Source: Niebla homalea (lineage: Eukaryota > Ascomycota > Lecanoromycetes > Lecanorales > Ramalinaceae). Taken from it: a DNA stretch of 64,000 nt. The translations under genes and the position numbers were made by a program. Within the stretch, counting starts at the first letter, position 1. Each line of letters begins with the position of its first letter. The notes beneath the pieces were generated by a model, which ran no database searches, was not told the origin of the DNA, and saw only the letters and a program-made list of their open reading frames with translations. Shown here in pieces: positions 54,012-63,438 of this stretch. Location: positions 1,798,001 through 1,862,000 of the forward strand of contig JAHGAU010000001.1 in NCBI GenBank assembly GCA_019925105.1. The letters are read 5' to 3'.

Positions 54012-55457
54012 TCACAACCTTCTAAGCGCGTCCGCCACCTTAGTCTCCAACCAAGGCTTTCCTACCGCCTTGCCTTTGATAGTCACCCCGGTCATTCCCC
54101 TCACCTCCCGAACACTGATCCATTCAGGCACAATCTCGCCCATCAGCTTCACACAACGAGCGGCGTCTTCGCTTGCAATCGGATTCCGCAGACTCATCTG
54201 AAGATTCTGCACCAAAGTCGGCATCGTGAAGCTCACATGCCTAGCAACCTGAGCCCAGGGATCAGCTTCGGCGTCGTCATTGCGATGTCCCTGTGCCGAC
54301 AGCGCTAGACTTTCAAGCACGGGTGCAATTTCAAAGACTCGCTGTAATGCCGACTGTCTTGCAAGTTGCTCCTCCGATAATGGTGCTGGAAGCGTTGATT
54401 GATGAAGCTGTTTGGCGAAGATGCGAGACTTGAGGTCTGCAGACCTGGCAAAAGGGTCCTTCTTTGCGGCTTCCTTCTGGGACTGGACGTTTCCAGATGT
54501 GGTGATCAACGCGCGTTCTTGGGCTCGTATCGCCCCAGATTTGAGGTCTGTGAGCCTGCTCTGTCCTTTTGACAGGAGAGGGGCGAGTTTGGTGAGAGAT
54601 GGGTCAGGCTTGATGGAGTACAAGGGCAGATTGTCGATAAAATCCTGCGCCGAGTCTGTCGAAGAGGCCTTTCGGAAGGCCGTCCATTGCTCCAACAGAC
54701 CCAGCTGAAATTGTGCGTTGATGGACTCTTCATCGATTGGTCGCTTGTGCAACCTGGCAGCTGTCGTGTTCGCGAGCTCGATGCAGATTCTGTTGTGGCC
54801 AAAATCCGTAAGCAGAATCTTTTGCGGCGGCTTCGCTCCGTTTCCCCCAACCGCGCTTTGCTCGACTGACAAAAGCCGCTGCAAGTCGCGCACGTCGACT
54901 CTTCGCTTTCGCCACGTTCTTGCAATGGAGGGACAAAGGGTCCGAAGATCTGCTGGTGTGAGGACGCCGTTATGTGCAAAATGCAAGGACAAGGCTGTCA
55001 AGAAGCAAGAATGCAAATCGATGAGGTCCTGCAGCTCCTCCGGGAGTTGGCTCTCTGATTTTGGCTCCTGCGATGATGGGGGAGTCCCGAGCTGTTTCGG
55101 CTCTTGTATTGGACCTTGTGAAGAAGTGGAGGCTAAGTTGAATGATTGAAGGAGAGAACGGGCACCTTTGGTGGGAGTGTCCTGAACATTGGCGCGTATG
55201 CAGGCTTTCTTTCGTGGGGTCGATGGCTCCAAAGGTGGCGCTTCACCCAAGTCGTCACTCACATCGTCCAATGTTTGCGCAGTTCGCTTCCTACCCTTGA
55301 GGATTGGGGCAGCAACCTTGGGGTGCAAGTCGCGACTTCCAGCATCTTTCTTGATGGCGCTCTTTCCCGGGAATAGGCTGTGAGCCTTTGAGACCTTCCC
55401 AAATCTCGCGATAGATTGCTGCTGCTGCTGCTTGGATGCGGCTTTCGTTCTGGGCAT
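54012..55457 (-). CDS. CDT1: DNA replication licensing factor CDT1
   Basis: Loads the MCM2-7 helicase at origins with ORC and Cdc6. Intronless, 481 aa. The N-terminal ~130 residues are disordered, with a Gln-rich, PIP-box-like opening (QQQQQSIARFGKVSK). A central winged-helix region follows (ELQDLIDLHSCFLTALSLHF, then DLRTLCPSIARTWRKRRVDV). The C-terminal MCM-binding domain is around MPTLVQNLQMSLRN and MGEIVPEWISVREVRGMTGV. It ends LETKVADALRRL. Similarity between Cdt1 orthologues is low, so the assignment rests mainly on the order of these blocks and on length. It is convergent with the DUF1365 gene and tandem with the next gene. Confidence 0.85.
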   Translation of the reverse strand: MPRTKAASKQQQQQSIARFGKVSKAHSLFPGKSAIKKDAGSRDLHPKVAAPILKGRKRTAQTLDDVSDDLGEAPPLEPSTPRKKACIRANVQDTPTKGARSLLQSFNLASTSSQGPIQEPKQLGTPPSSQEPKSESQLPEELQDLIDLHSCFLTALSLHFAHNGVLTPADLRTLCPSIARTWRKRRVDVRDLQRLLSVEQSAVGGNGAKPPQKILLTDFGHNRICIELANTTAARLHKRPIDEESINAQFQLGLLEQWTAFRKASSTDSAQDFIDNLPLYSIKPDPSLTKLAPLLSKGQSRLTDLKSGAIRAQERALITTSGNVQSQKEAAKKDPFARSADLKSRIFAKQLHQSTLPAPLSEEQLARQSALQRVFEIAPVLESLALSAQGHRNDDAEADPWAQVARHVSFTMPTLVQNLQMSLRNPIASEDAARCVKLMGEIVPEWISVREVRGMTGVTIKGKAVGKPWLETKVADALRRL

Positions 55458-55725
55458 CGTGACTGCCGTAGGCAGTCTATTAAACTTGGATGGTCATTCT
55501 TCAGGTGTAGCTCTAATTGGGAAGTCGCGACTTGGCAGACGCGTCTGACCGCGTTTCCCGAAGCTCTGCCGAACTTAAACCTGGCGACATTTCGCCGAAA
55601 TATGAACTTGACTTGAACAGGATCGAAACTGTGGAGGCTTCAAGTTTCTAAAATGATGACTACCCAACAATGAATACGAATCTGCTGTCGCTATAATATC
55701 GATCTTATCCACATATCCAAACTCT

Positions 55726-57723
55726 CTACTTCGGTGCTTGATTTACCATCTCATAGGACGATGTCAACGCATTTGTTGACAAAATGTCCATTGTGTTGAC
55801 TCTCCGACTTTTTTTGAAGAAATTGTGCATTTTTTCCTGTGTGAATCGTTTGAGTAAAGTACGGGTCTCGTTCCAATAAGATCTCTTGAACAGAATTGAA
55901 TCCATATCTCGCTGCTTGAGCACTCGATGTCCTTCATAGAAATAAATCCACAAGCCGAAGACCATCAGGATCTGGCTGAGAAGAGCACCCCCGATGATGA
56001 TTGGAAAATGTAATTCGAGACGATGTTTTATGAGCTGGAAGATGAAGTCGTCCTGGAGAAAACTAATATATCCAGACGACGTTGGCCATTTGCACCAGCA
56101 TTCGCATTTGTTGAAGATACCTATCGCGGTGGCTGTCAAGGTTCCAACAGATCCACCCATGAAGACAAAGTCTCTGGCAAAGGTAAACCAATAGATCTTG
56201 AAGTAGCGTGAGCTGGCCCGCTTTTCCTCTCCATCATCAGTGCCTCCTTGAGAGGGTGAATCGGTATGGACGCAGAGGAAAAGAAGCCAGTCCGTGATCG
56301 CATTGAAAGCCCACATGATCAGGAATGATATCTGCGTCATGGCTCTGCAGCCAAAACCTTGTGTTGGTGTAAGCCATGACACAGCCATTGCGCAGCCAGT
56401 TGGAATAGCAACAATCGCAAATGACAGGGTCATCCCCAGGTATGCAAAATCCCGATGGCTTTTGCCACGAGCGGTCTTGCTGAGGTCTTTGAACTTTTCA
56501 GGTTGCCAAACTGGTAACCCACCACAGCTCCATCGATCGCTCATTTCTGACGAGAGGTTTGGGAATGAGTCCCTCTCGAGCGTACCTGGGAAACCTGAAC
56601 GAACGCCAAATTGAGTCAAATCATCTGCAGCCTCAGTTTCCGCCGTCGCGGGGGTACTCCCAGATGGTTGAGGCAGCCGTGCAAGTTCCTGCCGAAAGTC
56701 TTCGAGGACTCTCGGGATCATGTGGGACGTCTGAGAGCCACCAATGAGAGCAGTCATCAACACTACAAACGGCAGCCAGAAAAACAGCGTACCAAAAGCA
56801 ATGTTATGGGGAACCCTGTTCAGACCAGCGCTGACAGAGTTTAGATCGTCGTAGGTATCGTTGGTGGCAGTCAACGTCTTCCAAAAGCCGGCGGTTATCT
56901 GAACGACAAAGACCAGACCCGCAGCAACTGATGGCAAGAAACGTGAGACTCGATCGGAAGCGATGTAAAAGGCCACTCGAGCACATTGCGTCCTCATCAT
57001 GCTACGCCGAGCACCACCCCACCTCGTGGCATTGCTGTTCTCCCGTTAGAAGCAGGCATGGACAAGCTAGAACTGTTGGACTCACAAGTAATAATGCATA
57101 GCCATCATCGCCTCCTCACCGTAACCCCATTCGTCGTATGCGGTGACAATGACGGCTGGAATGTCGTGAAAATAATTCAACAAAAGGCTTTTCTTTTGTC
57201 GCAGCATATCATTAATCAAGTGCTCTCTTTCTCTCTCCTGAGTACAACTGGCTGGACCATTTTGATTTCTACCTGGTCCTGCTGCAATCGTGCCCACCAG
57301 AGAAGTACTCTTAGTAGGGAAGACAAACGAAAGCGCGGTGCCGTCTTTCTTTTGGGCCCAGCGGACGGTACGTTTGGCGAGGTCCAGCCGGTACAGTAAG
57401 CTCCATACAGTGTCAATCGGATCAGCTATGAGGTGGACAAGGGTGAAGATTTGCGTGTGAAGTCCAAATGGCGGTAGAGTGGTAGTAGCCCACAATGCGA
57501 GCAATGGCACCCTCCACAGAATTACCCTCTCGTACACATCTTGATGGCTGTAGTGACTGCTAGCTTTGCCAACCGCTGCGACGCATCCCCAAAAAGTGAG
57601 AGCCAAGACATTCTGATTAGGGTAGGGTCTGGTGATATATTCAAGTGGTGTACTATTGTCGTGCGTAAAGCGGTGAAGACAGTCAAAATCAAACTGGCTG
57701 CCACATCTGACGGTTGAGACCAT
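55726..57723 (-). CDS. Unrecognised polytopic membrane protein
   Basis: Exons 57723-57086 and 57034-55726 (51-nt intron with a CTAAC-like branch site) give about 648 aa. I do not recognise the family. At least six hydrophobic segments are visible, including FLPSVAAGLVFVVQITAGFW, NIAFGTLFFWLPFVVLMTAL, LGMTLSFAIVAIPTGCAMAV, ISFLIMWAFNAITDWLLFL and FPIIIGGALLSQILMVFGLW. A polar loop (~100 residues, Ser/Glu-rich) separates the middle segments. The N-terminal region contains CGSQFDFDCLHRFTHDNSTP, a Cys pair with a possible extracellular or lumenal N-glycosylation site. The first exon's start is uncertain. It may be a cell-surface or organellar protein; no transporter signature was seen. Confidence 0.6.
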
Positions 57724-58574
57724 CCCTGAATCTTGAGTTCGTCAATTTGGAGCATGAATTACAAAGCCTCGAGTGACACCTCAGGGTGCGCATCAAATGG
57801 GCACATCTCTCTTATGTCGTGCTAGGTATGTATTGGGCGTTTATCATCGTGAGCTCCATTAGCAAAACATTTTACGCCATGAGCGTGAGCGCCTTGACTT
57901 GCGGACGTGCAGCCCGTAGGAGTCGCCCGGTGGCACCCAGCTAATCTTTTCCGATCGAAGCTTCGCTTCACATTCTCAGAGGTCGTCTCTGAGCTCTCGG
58001 TATGGGAATAGCTCTTGCAAGAGGCAACTCCTGCTATTGGTGATGGCGCACCCACCCCAAGCTGGAACCTCCCAATCAAGTTGCTTAGAGGCTTGGCGAT
58101 CGAATTGGAGGGTGCCCAAGTAAGAAGTGTTAGTCACTACGGCCGGAGACGCTTGACTTCACACTGAAGAGTCATCTCCAGTCACCCAATCATTGAGATG
58201 TGTAGCTTTGTGATTCTTTGAGAACGCTGCATAATCTCACAAAAACAAACTTCCTTGGACAACATAGATGGCCGATACCACTAAGATGCGAAGCGATGCC
58301 CCCAATAATAGCCCAGCATTGTAGGGCTGAAAAGCAGATATTCTCCATGTGAAATTAAGAACCCAAGGCGCAGAAGCCTGCAAGTGGCACAATCATGGAT
58401 GTCATTCGTACCATGTTTTGCGAACGTAAACGAAGCCTTCAAGAACAAGAGGCATTAATGACGACACGGAATAGAAATGATTGAGGGACTTTGCAGCGCG
58501 GTGGACGGTGCAGCAATGCAGTGCTCATTCGCATATCCTACACAGCCAATCAAGACCTGATCGAACCCAGCATC
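57724..58574. other. Intergenic region upstream of the membrane protein gene
   Basis: This 851-bp stretch lies between two leftward genes and should include the membrane protein's promoter. A missing 5' exon for that gene is possible near 57724-57760. No other feature is seen. Confidence 0.45.
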
Positions 58575-59164
58575 TTACTTGCCGAAACCAAACCAGCCCG
58601 AGATACCACTCTTCGCTTCCGTTGTTTTCTTCTCGACCGTGCTGTCGATCTCATCTATTTTCCTGCCAGCGTCCTTGCGCGTCTGATCGAATTTGGCGAC
58701 ACTGTCAGACTTGAGCTGGGACATCTTGTTTTCTGCTTCGCTGGTCTTGCTTGAGATGACCTTGTCGGCTTCACGGGTCTTTGCACGGGCAGCATCTGCC
58801 TGTCATGGCACTTTTGTCTCAGTAACCGAGCCTCAAAGTGGGGCAGCATCCCATGGAGAGGATGATGCATTCAAGCAATGACGTACGGTGCGGTCTATCT
58901 GACTACCAGCTTTTGCAGCCCATTCCTCGCCTTGCTTCTTTGCTGCCTCGCTCGAAACGGTCTCGCCCTTGACTTTTGACGTTGCGGATGCGAGGTCGTC
59001 TAGGCCAGAGACATAAGCAACACGAGGCTATCACGTTGAGAGCAGGAGGACCCACGTTCAGCTTCTTTCCGCGCAACTTTGGGATCCCCTCCTGCTTGGT
59101 AAAAGTAGTAACCGACACCTCCCGCGGCCGCGATACCTCCCCAGGTAAGAGCTCTCCGTGACAT
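58575..59164 (-). CDS. Small coiled-coil protein with N-terminal membrane segment
   Basis: Exons 59164-59056, 58999-58887 and 58799-58575 (introns 56 and 87 nt) give about 148 aa. It starts MSRRALTWGGIAAAGGVGYY, a short basic head followed by a Gly/Ala-rich hydrophobic segment, then FYQAGGDPKVARKEAEHDLA. The rest is a highly charged Ala/Lys/Glu helical region, ending TEAKSGISGWFGFGK. This matches a family common in Pezizomycotina that is often labelled calcofluor-white-hypersensitive protein. The N-terminus could direct it to a mitochondrial membrane. The molecular function is unknown, and that label is from memory rather than a search. Confidence 0.8.
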
Positions 59165-59610
59165 TGTGCTTGGAATGCAAGTGAGCCTGAGGCAAAAGCT
59201 GATCGTTACAAAGTGATTTTATTGAGGACCGTGTGAGTATTGTTTAACGGATGTCCTTTGGAGTTGGAAGGCAGCTTGAATTCTTGGTTCCCCGCTTGTC
59301 CCCATAGCGCATCGGCTCCTCGGCTGAGGCATCTCTGATTGGCTCGATTTTTCAACGCTCACTAGCCACACCTGTAAATGTAGTAGCTCATTTTGGATAT
59401 CCAAGTGTCATTGATCCACCTAGCCAAGCGAGTTTTCCCAGGCAGGTGCGTCCATGACCGTGCGCCCGCCACGCTCCAAATGGTCATTACATTATAGCCA
59501 GCACCGTGCTCTGTCGAATGTACAACAGCCTCGCTTCAACAGCTTCGCTTCAGGCCATGAGCATGCTCCTACGATGAATCGAAGGGCACAAACTCTTGTC
59601 GGGTTGCGCA
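59165..59610. promoter_or_regulatory. Divergent intergenic region, coiled-coil protein / dysferlin-domain gene
   Basis: About 450 bp between divergent starts. It includes the 5' leaders of both. Overlapping short frames near 59454-59645 have no recognisable domain. Confidence 0.45.
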
Positions 59611-61131
59611 ATGTCTGTCTTGGGCTTGGAGCGAAGTCATACTAGCCCCGCAGATCTGTACAACCACCCTATCAATCTCATTGACTCGACCGCCCCGGTG
59701 CCCAGTCTTGAAGAGAATCAAGAAGACCTCACTGGCTCGCGTTCTGGCAGTGGACAGCCACTTGGTCGTCAATGGACCAAAGGACATCTAAGGAAAGAGC
59801 TTGCTCGCAGAAAGTACGCTAAATGGCAGGATGAGAAGAAAGGCCCAAATGTGGAGAGCTTCGAAGTCAGCGGTACCGACAGTGATGCCGAGGCAGAAGG
59901 CGTGAAGCAGTCCAAAGCAGGGAGCAGCTCGATTGGAAGACTGAAAGACAAGGTTCCGTTCAGGAGCAAAAAGAAGTCCGCCAGCCGTCAGGACGAGCAC
60001 GATACCTTCATCGACGTTCTGTACGAGAACCAGCGGGGCTCCTTCTTCTGCGGCATCCCCTTGTATTCAATGAATGGGCTGCTCAACTTCGATCCTGCTG
60101 GCTGGCAGAATTCGACCTTCCAAGACAGTGCTGTCAACATCACCAATGCTCAGGTGCCAGACCCAAGCTGGCAATGGGATTGGAAGACATGGTATGTAGA
60201 TATGACTGGTGATGTTGACGAGGAAGGATGGCAGTACTCGTTCAGCTTTGGGAACTATTTCGCCTGGCACGGCAACCATCCCTGGTTTCACTCGTTTGTG
60301 AGAAGGAGGCGATGGTTGAGAAAGCGGAGGAAAGTCCACCAACATCGCGGTAGAGGGAGACAAGGTGGCATGAAGGAAGCCCACATGCTCAACACGGATT
60401 ATTTCACCATCCATGCTGCTGGCCGAGATCCGAGCAGGGAATCCAGTGCTGATCGAACCACAATGAACCGATCGAGCTTCGTTGGTGCCTATCATACGGC
60501 CGACGATAGTGATGATGATATGGGCGAGATTGCCGACATCGCTGCACTTCTTGCTGCATTCAAAAGGGCAATTATTGATAGGGAAAAGATTGTCGCGGTG
60601 AGGACGTTCATTGAGCAAGGTGGTGATGAATTATACTACCTTGCATCCACCATGCCAACTATCATGAAGGAATTTGTCCATCAGACGTCGAAAAGGCAGC
60701 TGCAACAAACGCTGCTACAAGCTCTCGATAAAACCATCAAGGCCGGCGACGATGGAATAGATGACGATGACAGGAACAGTGCGAACAAACGACGGACTCA
60801 CAATCTCCTCACCGCCATTCATGCCTCGGGCGTTCACATCAATGACAGTCAATTTTGGGCCGGCTTGAGAATCAAGGCTCCGGGTAGCGAGGCAGACCCC
60901 ACGCATGAAACGCATGCTCTGGATGCCACACAAGCGGCTCGGCCATTCGTCCAGGCCCCCGAAGCTCCAAAAGGTCGAAACGGGGGAGACCTGAACGTGA
61001 AGGAGGAGATCAAAGGCATTTCCGATGACGCTGATATTTCTGAGGAGCCTCATATCGGCCTTGGTCAACCCGGAGTCGATGACTCGCAGGTGACTGCTGG
61101 AAGACAGGACAAAGGGAAAGGAAAAGCATAG
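59611..61131 (+). CDS. Dysferlin-domain protein (Spo73/Mug65-like)
   Basis: Intronless, about 506 aa from the Met at 59611; five codons further upstream are open but lack an ATG. A basic region (KGHLRKELARRKYAKWQDEK) leads into the DysFN/DysFC pair: ENQRGSFFCGIPLYSMNGLL and FDPAGWQN, then PDPSWQWDWKTWYVDMTGDV, EEGWQYSFSFGNYFAWHGNH and PWFHSFVRRRRWLRKRR. In yeast, Spo73 and the Pex30 group carry this domain and work on prospore or peroxisomal/ER membranes. The C-terminal half is acidic and Lys-rich and includes helical segments (IADIAALLAAFKRAIIDREK). No transmembrane segment is evident, so I do not call it a Pex24/Pex30 orthologue. Confidence 0.85.
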   Translation: MSVLGLERSHTSPADLYNHPINLIDSTAPVPSLEENQEDLTGSRSGSGQPLGRQWTKGHLRKELARRKYAKWQDEKKGPNVESFEVSGTDSDAEAEGVKQSKAGSSSIGRLKDKVPFRSKKKSASRQDEHDTFIDVLYENQRGSFFCGIPLYSMNGLLNFDPAGWQNSTFQDSAVNITNAQVPDPSWQWDWKTWYVDMTGDVDEEGWQYSFSFGNYFAWHGNHPWFHSFVRRRRWLRKRRKVHQHRGRGRQGGMKEAHMLNTDYFTIHAAGRDPSRESSADRTTMNRSSFVGAYHTADDSDDDMGEIADIAALLAAFKRAIIDREKIVAVRTFIEQGGDELYYLASTMPTIMKEFVHQTSKRQLQQTLLQALDKTIKAGDDGIDDDDRNSANKRRTHNLLTAIHASGVHINDSQFWAGLRIKAPGSEADPTHETHALDATQAARPFVQAPEAPKGRNGGDLNVKEEIKGISDDADISEEPHIGLGQPGVDDSQVTAGRQDKGKGKA

Positions 61132-61541
61132 CATTTTGGAAGTCGGGAAAGTCACCCTTTCTTTATTGATTTGAGCGTTGGCATAGCGTAGGCGCGCAAC
61201 GGTGGGGCCTCCACGTACATAAATAGGACCCATTTGGGTTTTGTACATACACGGAGTCGATTCGGCGGACTCCTATTGTACAACGTATTGATACTTTGTC
61301 CTGTAATTGGACCGAAGTCGAGGTTCAATGATTCAATGATTCAATGATTCCTGTTTTGAAACGATGCCCGCCAAGATAGGTCAAGTGGCGCTGTCGTTCG
61401 GGGAGGCGGGGATGGAGAGGGGCCAAGAGCCATGTTCTTCTATTACAATCCTTCTCTTATCGCTTTCTGACTTCTATATCACTGAAACGCTGTGGCTCCA
61501 ATGAGCAATACAGCTCCATCTCACAATCTCTGCATGGCATC
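61132..61541. other. Intergenic region with short tandem repeat
   Basis: It separates two rightward genes. It contains three copies of TTCAATGA at 61324-61347 and no other feature. The promoter of the next gene must lie here. Confidence 0.5.
61324..61347 (+). repeat. TTCAATGA x3 tandem repeat
   Basis: Three head-to-tail 8-nt units, about 195 bp 5' of the next gene's ATG. No role is known. Confidence 0.85.
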
Positions 61542-62956
61542 ATGGTGGTGTTTATTGACCTTGATGAGGCCGAGGACCCTCCTGCCGATCCTCTCAAATC
61601 CGCGGGGTTCGTACTGCCTCGACGGCAACGATTCACCAATAGCAGCACGATAGCATCTGCAAAGTCTGAAGATCATGATGACCCGAAAGCGGAGAGACCC
61701 AACCCGAACCTGAACACCTTGTCAGAGGCTCTGGGGTGCTACCCGTCTGTCATCCTTTGAAGATCTCACCATCAATGGTGAATTGAGAACTCCACTGACA
61801 AGGATCGAAACCAAACAGTATCGTCACCGTACTCGCGAGTAACATCGATCTCAACACTCTCCACCATCTCTCGCGCACGTGCCGCCAGATACGCGCCAAT
61901 CTCCTCCAATACTGCAATCGTCTCAAGGAGCAGACACTGCGCTGCTCCAACGAGCCCTGCGATCAAGCAGTCGAGCCTGCTTCACCCGGCACCCCCGCTC
62001 TTTCAAGATGGCACGCTCACAGAGGACGGGAGGATTGCATAACCTCGGGCAAGGTGTCATCCTGTGCCAGAGACTCCGTGCGTGAGTGCCGTCGTTGTGG
62101 CCGCGTCGTTTGCCGGGTAAACACCCCTTTCCCCCCTTTTCACCTTTCCCCTCCCTTTTTGTTTTCCCTAGGAGTTGTGAGGTGGTACAAGCCGCCCTTC
62201 TCTCTCCCAAGTCTCTTACCCATTTCCCAGAACTGCACCGTCAAACGCCCCGCGACCCCACGGTTCCCCCTCCGCCTCCGCCGCCTCTGCCCCACCTGCC
62301 TCGCCGCTCCCATCTCCGGCCTCACCGGGACCGCCGGTTGTTGCCCGACCACGCAGGACCCCTGCATCTGCCCCAGCACCGTCCATCTCTGCGGGCCCTG
62401 CGGCGCCAAGATCGGCGAGGCCGACACCACCTACGCCCGCGTGTGGACCTGGCGCACCAGGTACACGACATACCTGGGCGGGCTCGGCACCGGCATCGGC
62501 GAGGGCAATGAAGGGGTCAAGTGCGCGCGCGGCGCGGACTGTCTGGGCGCATTGGAGGTCGAGGTCGAGTTCGAGTGCCATGCGGGCGGCAGCAACAACA
62601 GCAGTAGCAGTAGTTTGGGCGATGAGCAGAATGGTGGTGGTGGTGGTGATGCCCATGCCGTGGATGCAAATGTGCTGGCCACCACGGCTACTGCCACGGC
62701 TGCTACGGCTAGGCAAGGGGGTCACGACTCGCCTGGGGTTAAGGAAGGGGCGGGGTATTGGAACCTCGAGGTCGAAGGGCTGGGGGGCGTGGTGAAGAAG
62801 AAGGTGAGGAAGCGGGAACGCATGGGTGGCACGGTGAGGGAGTTGGAGGAAGAATGTCGGGGTGGGGAGGTCTTGAGGAAGGAGAAGGACGGGGAGGCGA
62901 GGGCGTGGTGCGCTTGGTGCCACAGGGTTGTCCCTGGGAGGGACGATGTGGTGTAG
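61542..62956 (+). CDS. Cys-rich fungal F-box-like / zinc-binding protein
   Basis: Exons 61542-61744, 61819-62116 and 62231-62956 (introns 74 and 114 nt) give about 408 aa. An F-box-like helical stretch (DLNTLHHLSRTCRQIRANLL) precedes paired cysteines: CRRCGRVVCRNC, joined across intron 2, then LRRLCPTCLAAP, CCPTTQDPCIC, LCGPCG and a C-terminal WCAWCHR. It is a family-type protein seen in filamentous ascomycetes. A role as a ubiquitin-ligase adaptor or zinc-binding protein is inference only. The donor of intron 1 (GTCTGT) is weak, so that junction is less sure. The last exon is very GC-rich, with a C-to-G switch along its length. Confidence 0.75.
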
Positions 62957-63438
62957 AAATGACACTGTACGTCAAACCTGCTTCTCTGGTGGTGGGGCTT
63001 TAGTCTAAAACATCCGATCAACGTTTTACTCATTCGTGGAACTGAAATGAGTGAATCTCTGCGCTTTCTTGGCCACTGCGATGACATGAATGTGCCCGAA
63101 TTCAAGGATATGCAATGGTGATATTCACTTCTCTAAACGAGTGGCATGTAGCATGATCTCCCAACTAATTAATAAAAGTTGTCCTCATCCCCATCTCACG
63201 CATTCATAGCCGCGAGACTTGTTTGGATGATGGAAAATGATCGTCTTTAACGCGATACCCTCTATGAAGCTAATTTTCTTTAAGAAAAACCAAAAACACG
63301 TCCCTCATCGCATGCGAATCAAGACCCACCCCCATCTAATCCAAAGAACCATGAAAAAAGAAAACCCCCGGGGGTGGGGGTTGGGAGGGGGGAGACCACG
63401 GTGGACCAGCCACCACCAGCACCAGCACCCTCTTTTCC
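62957..63438. other. Convergent intergenic region with G-runs
   Basis: It lies between two converging 3' ends. A plus-strand G-run cluster fits the four-tract quadruplex pattern at 63370-63392. No gene is seen. Confidence 0.55.
63370..63392 (+). promoter_or_regulatory. Canonical G-quadruplex motif
   Basis: G-runs of 5, 5, 3 and 6 are separated by single T, TT and single A, just beyond the stop codon of the leftward gene. On that gene's transcript the strand would be C-rich, so any RNA structure would form only in a transcript from the plus strand. Confidence 0.6.

Noticed and set aside
58545..58590. GGTTCGATC-like string on the minus strand considered as a tRNA B box
   Set aside because: The flanks cannot form a T-stem or acceptor stem, and the site lies at the 3' end of the coiled-coil protein gene.
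62216..62965. 249-codon minus-strand frame opposite the F-box-like gene
   Set aside because: Low-complexity Thr/Ala/Arg composition; the plus strand has ordered cysteine motifs that join in phase across introns.
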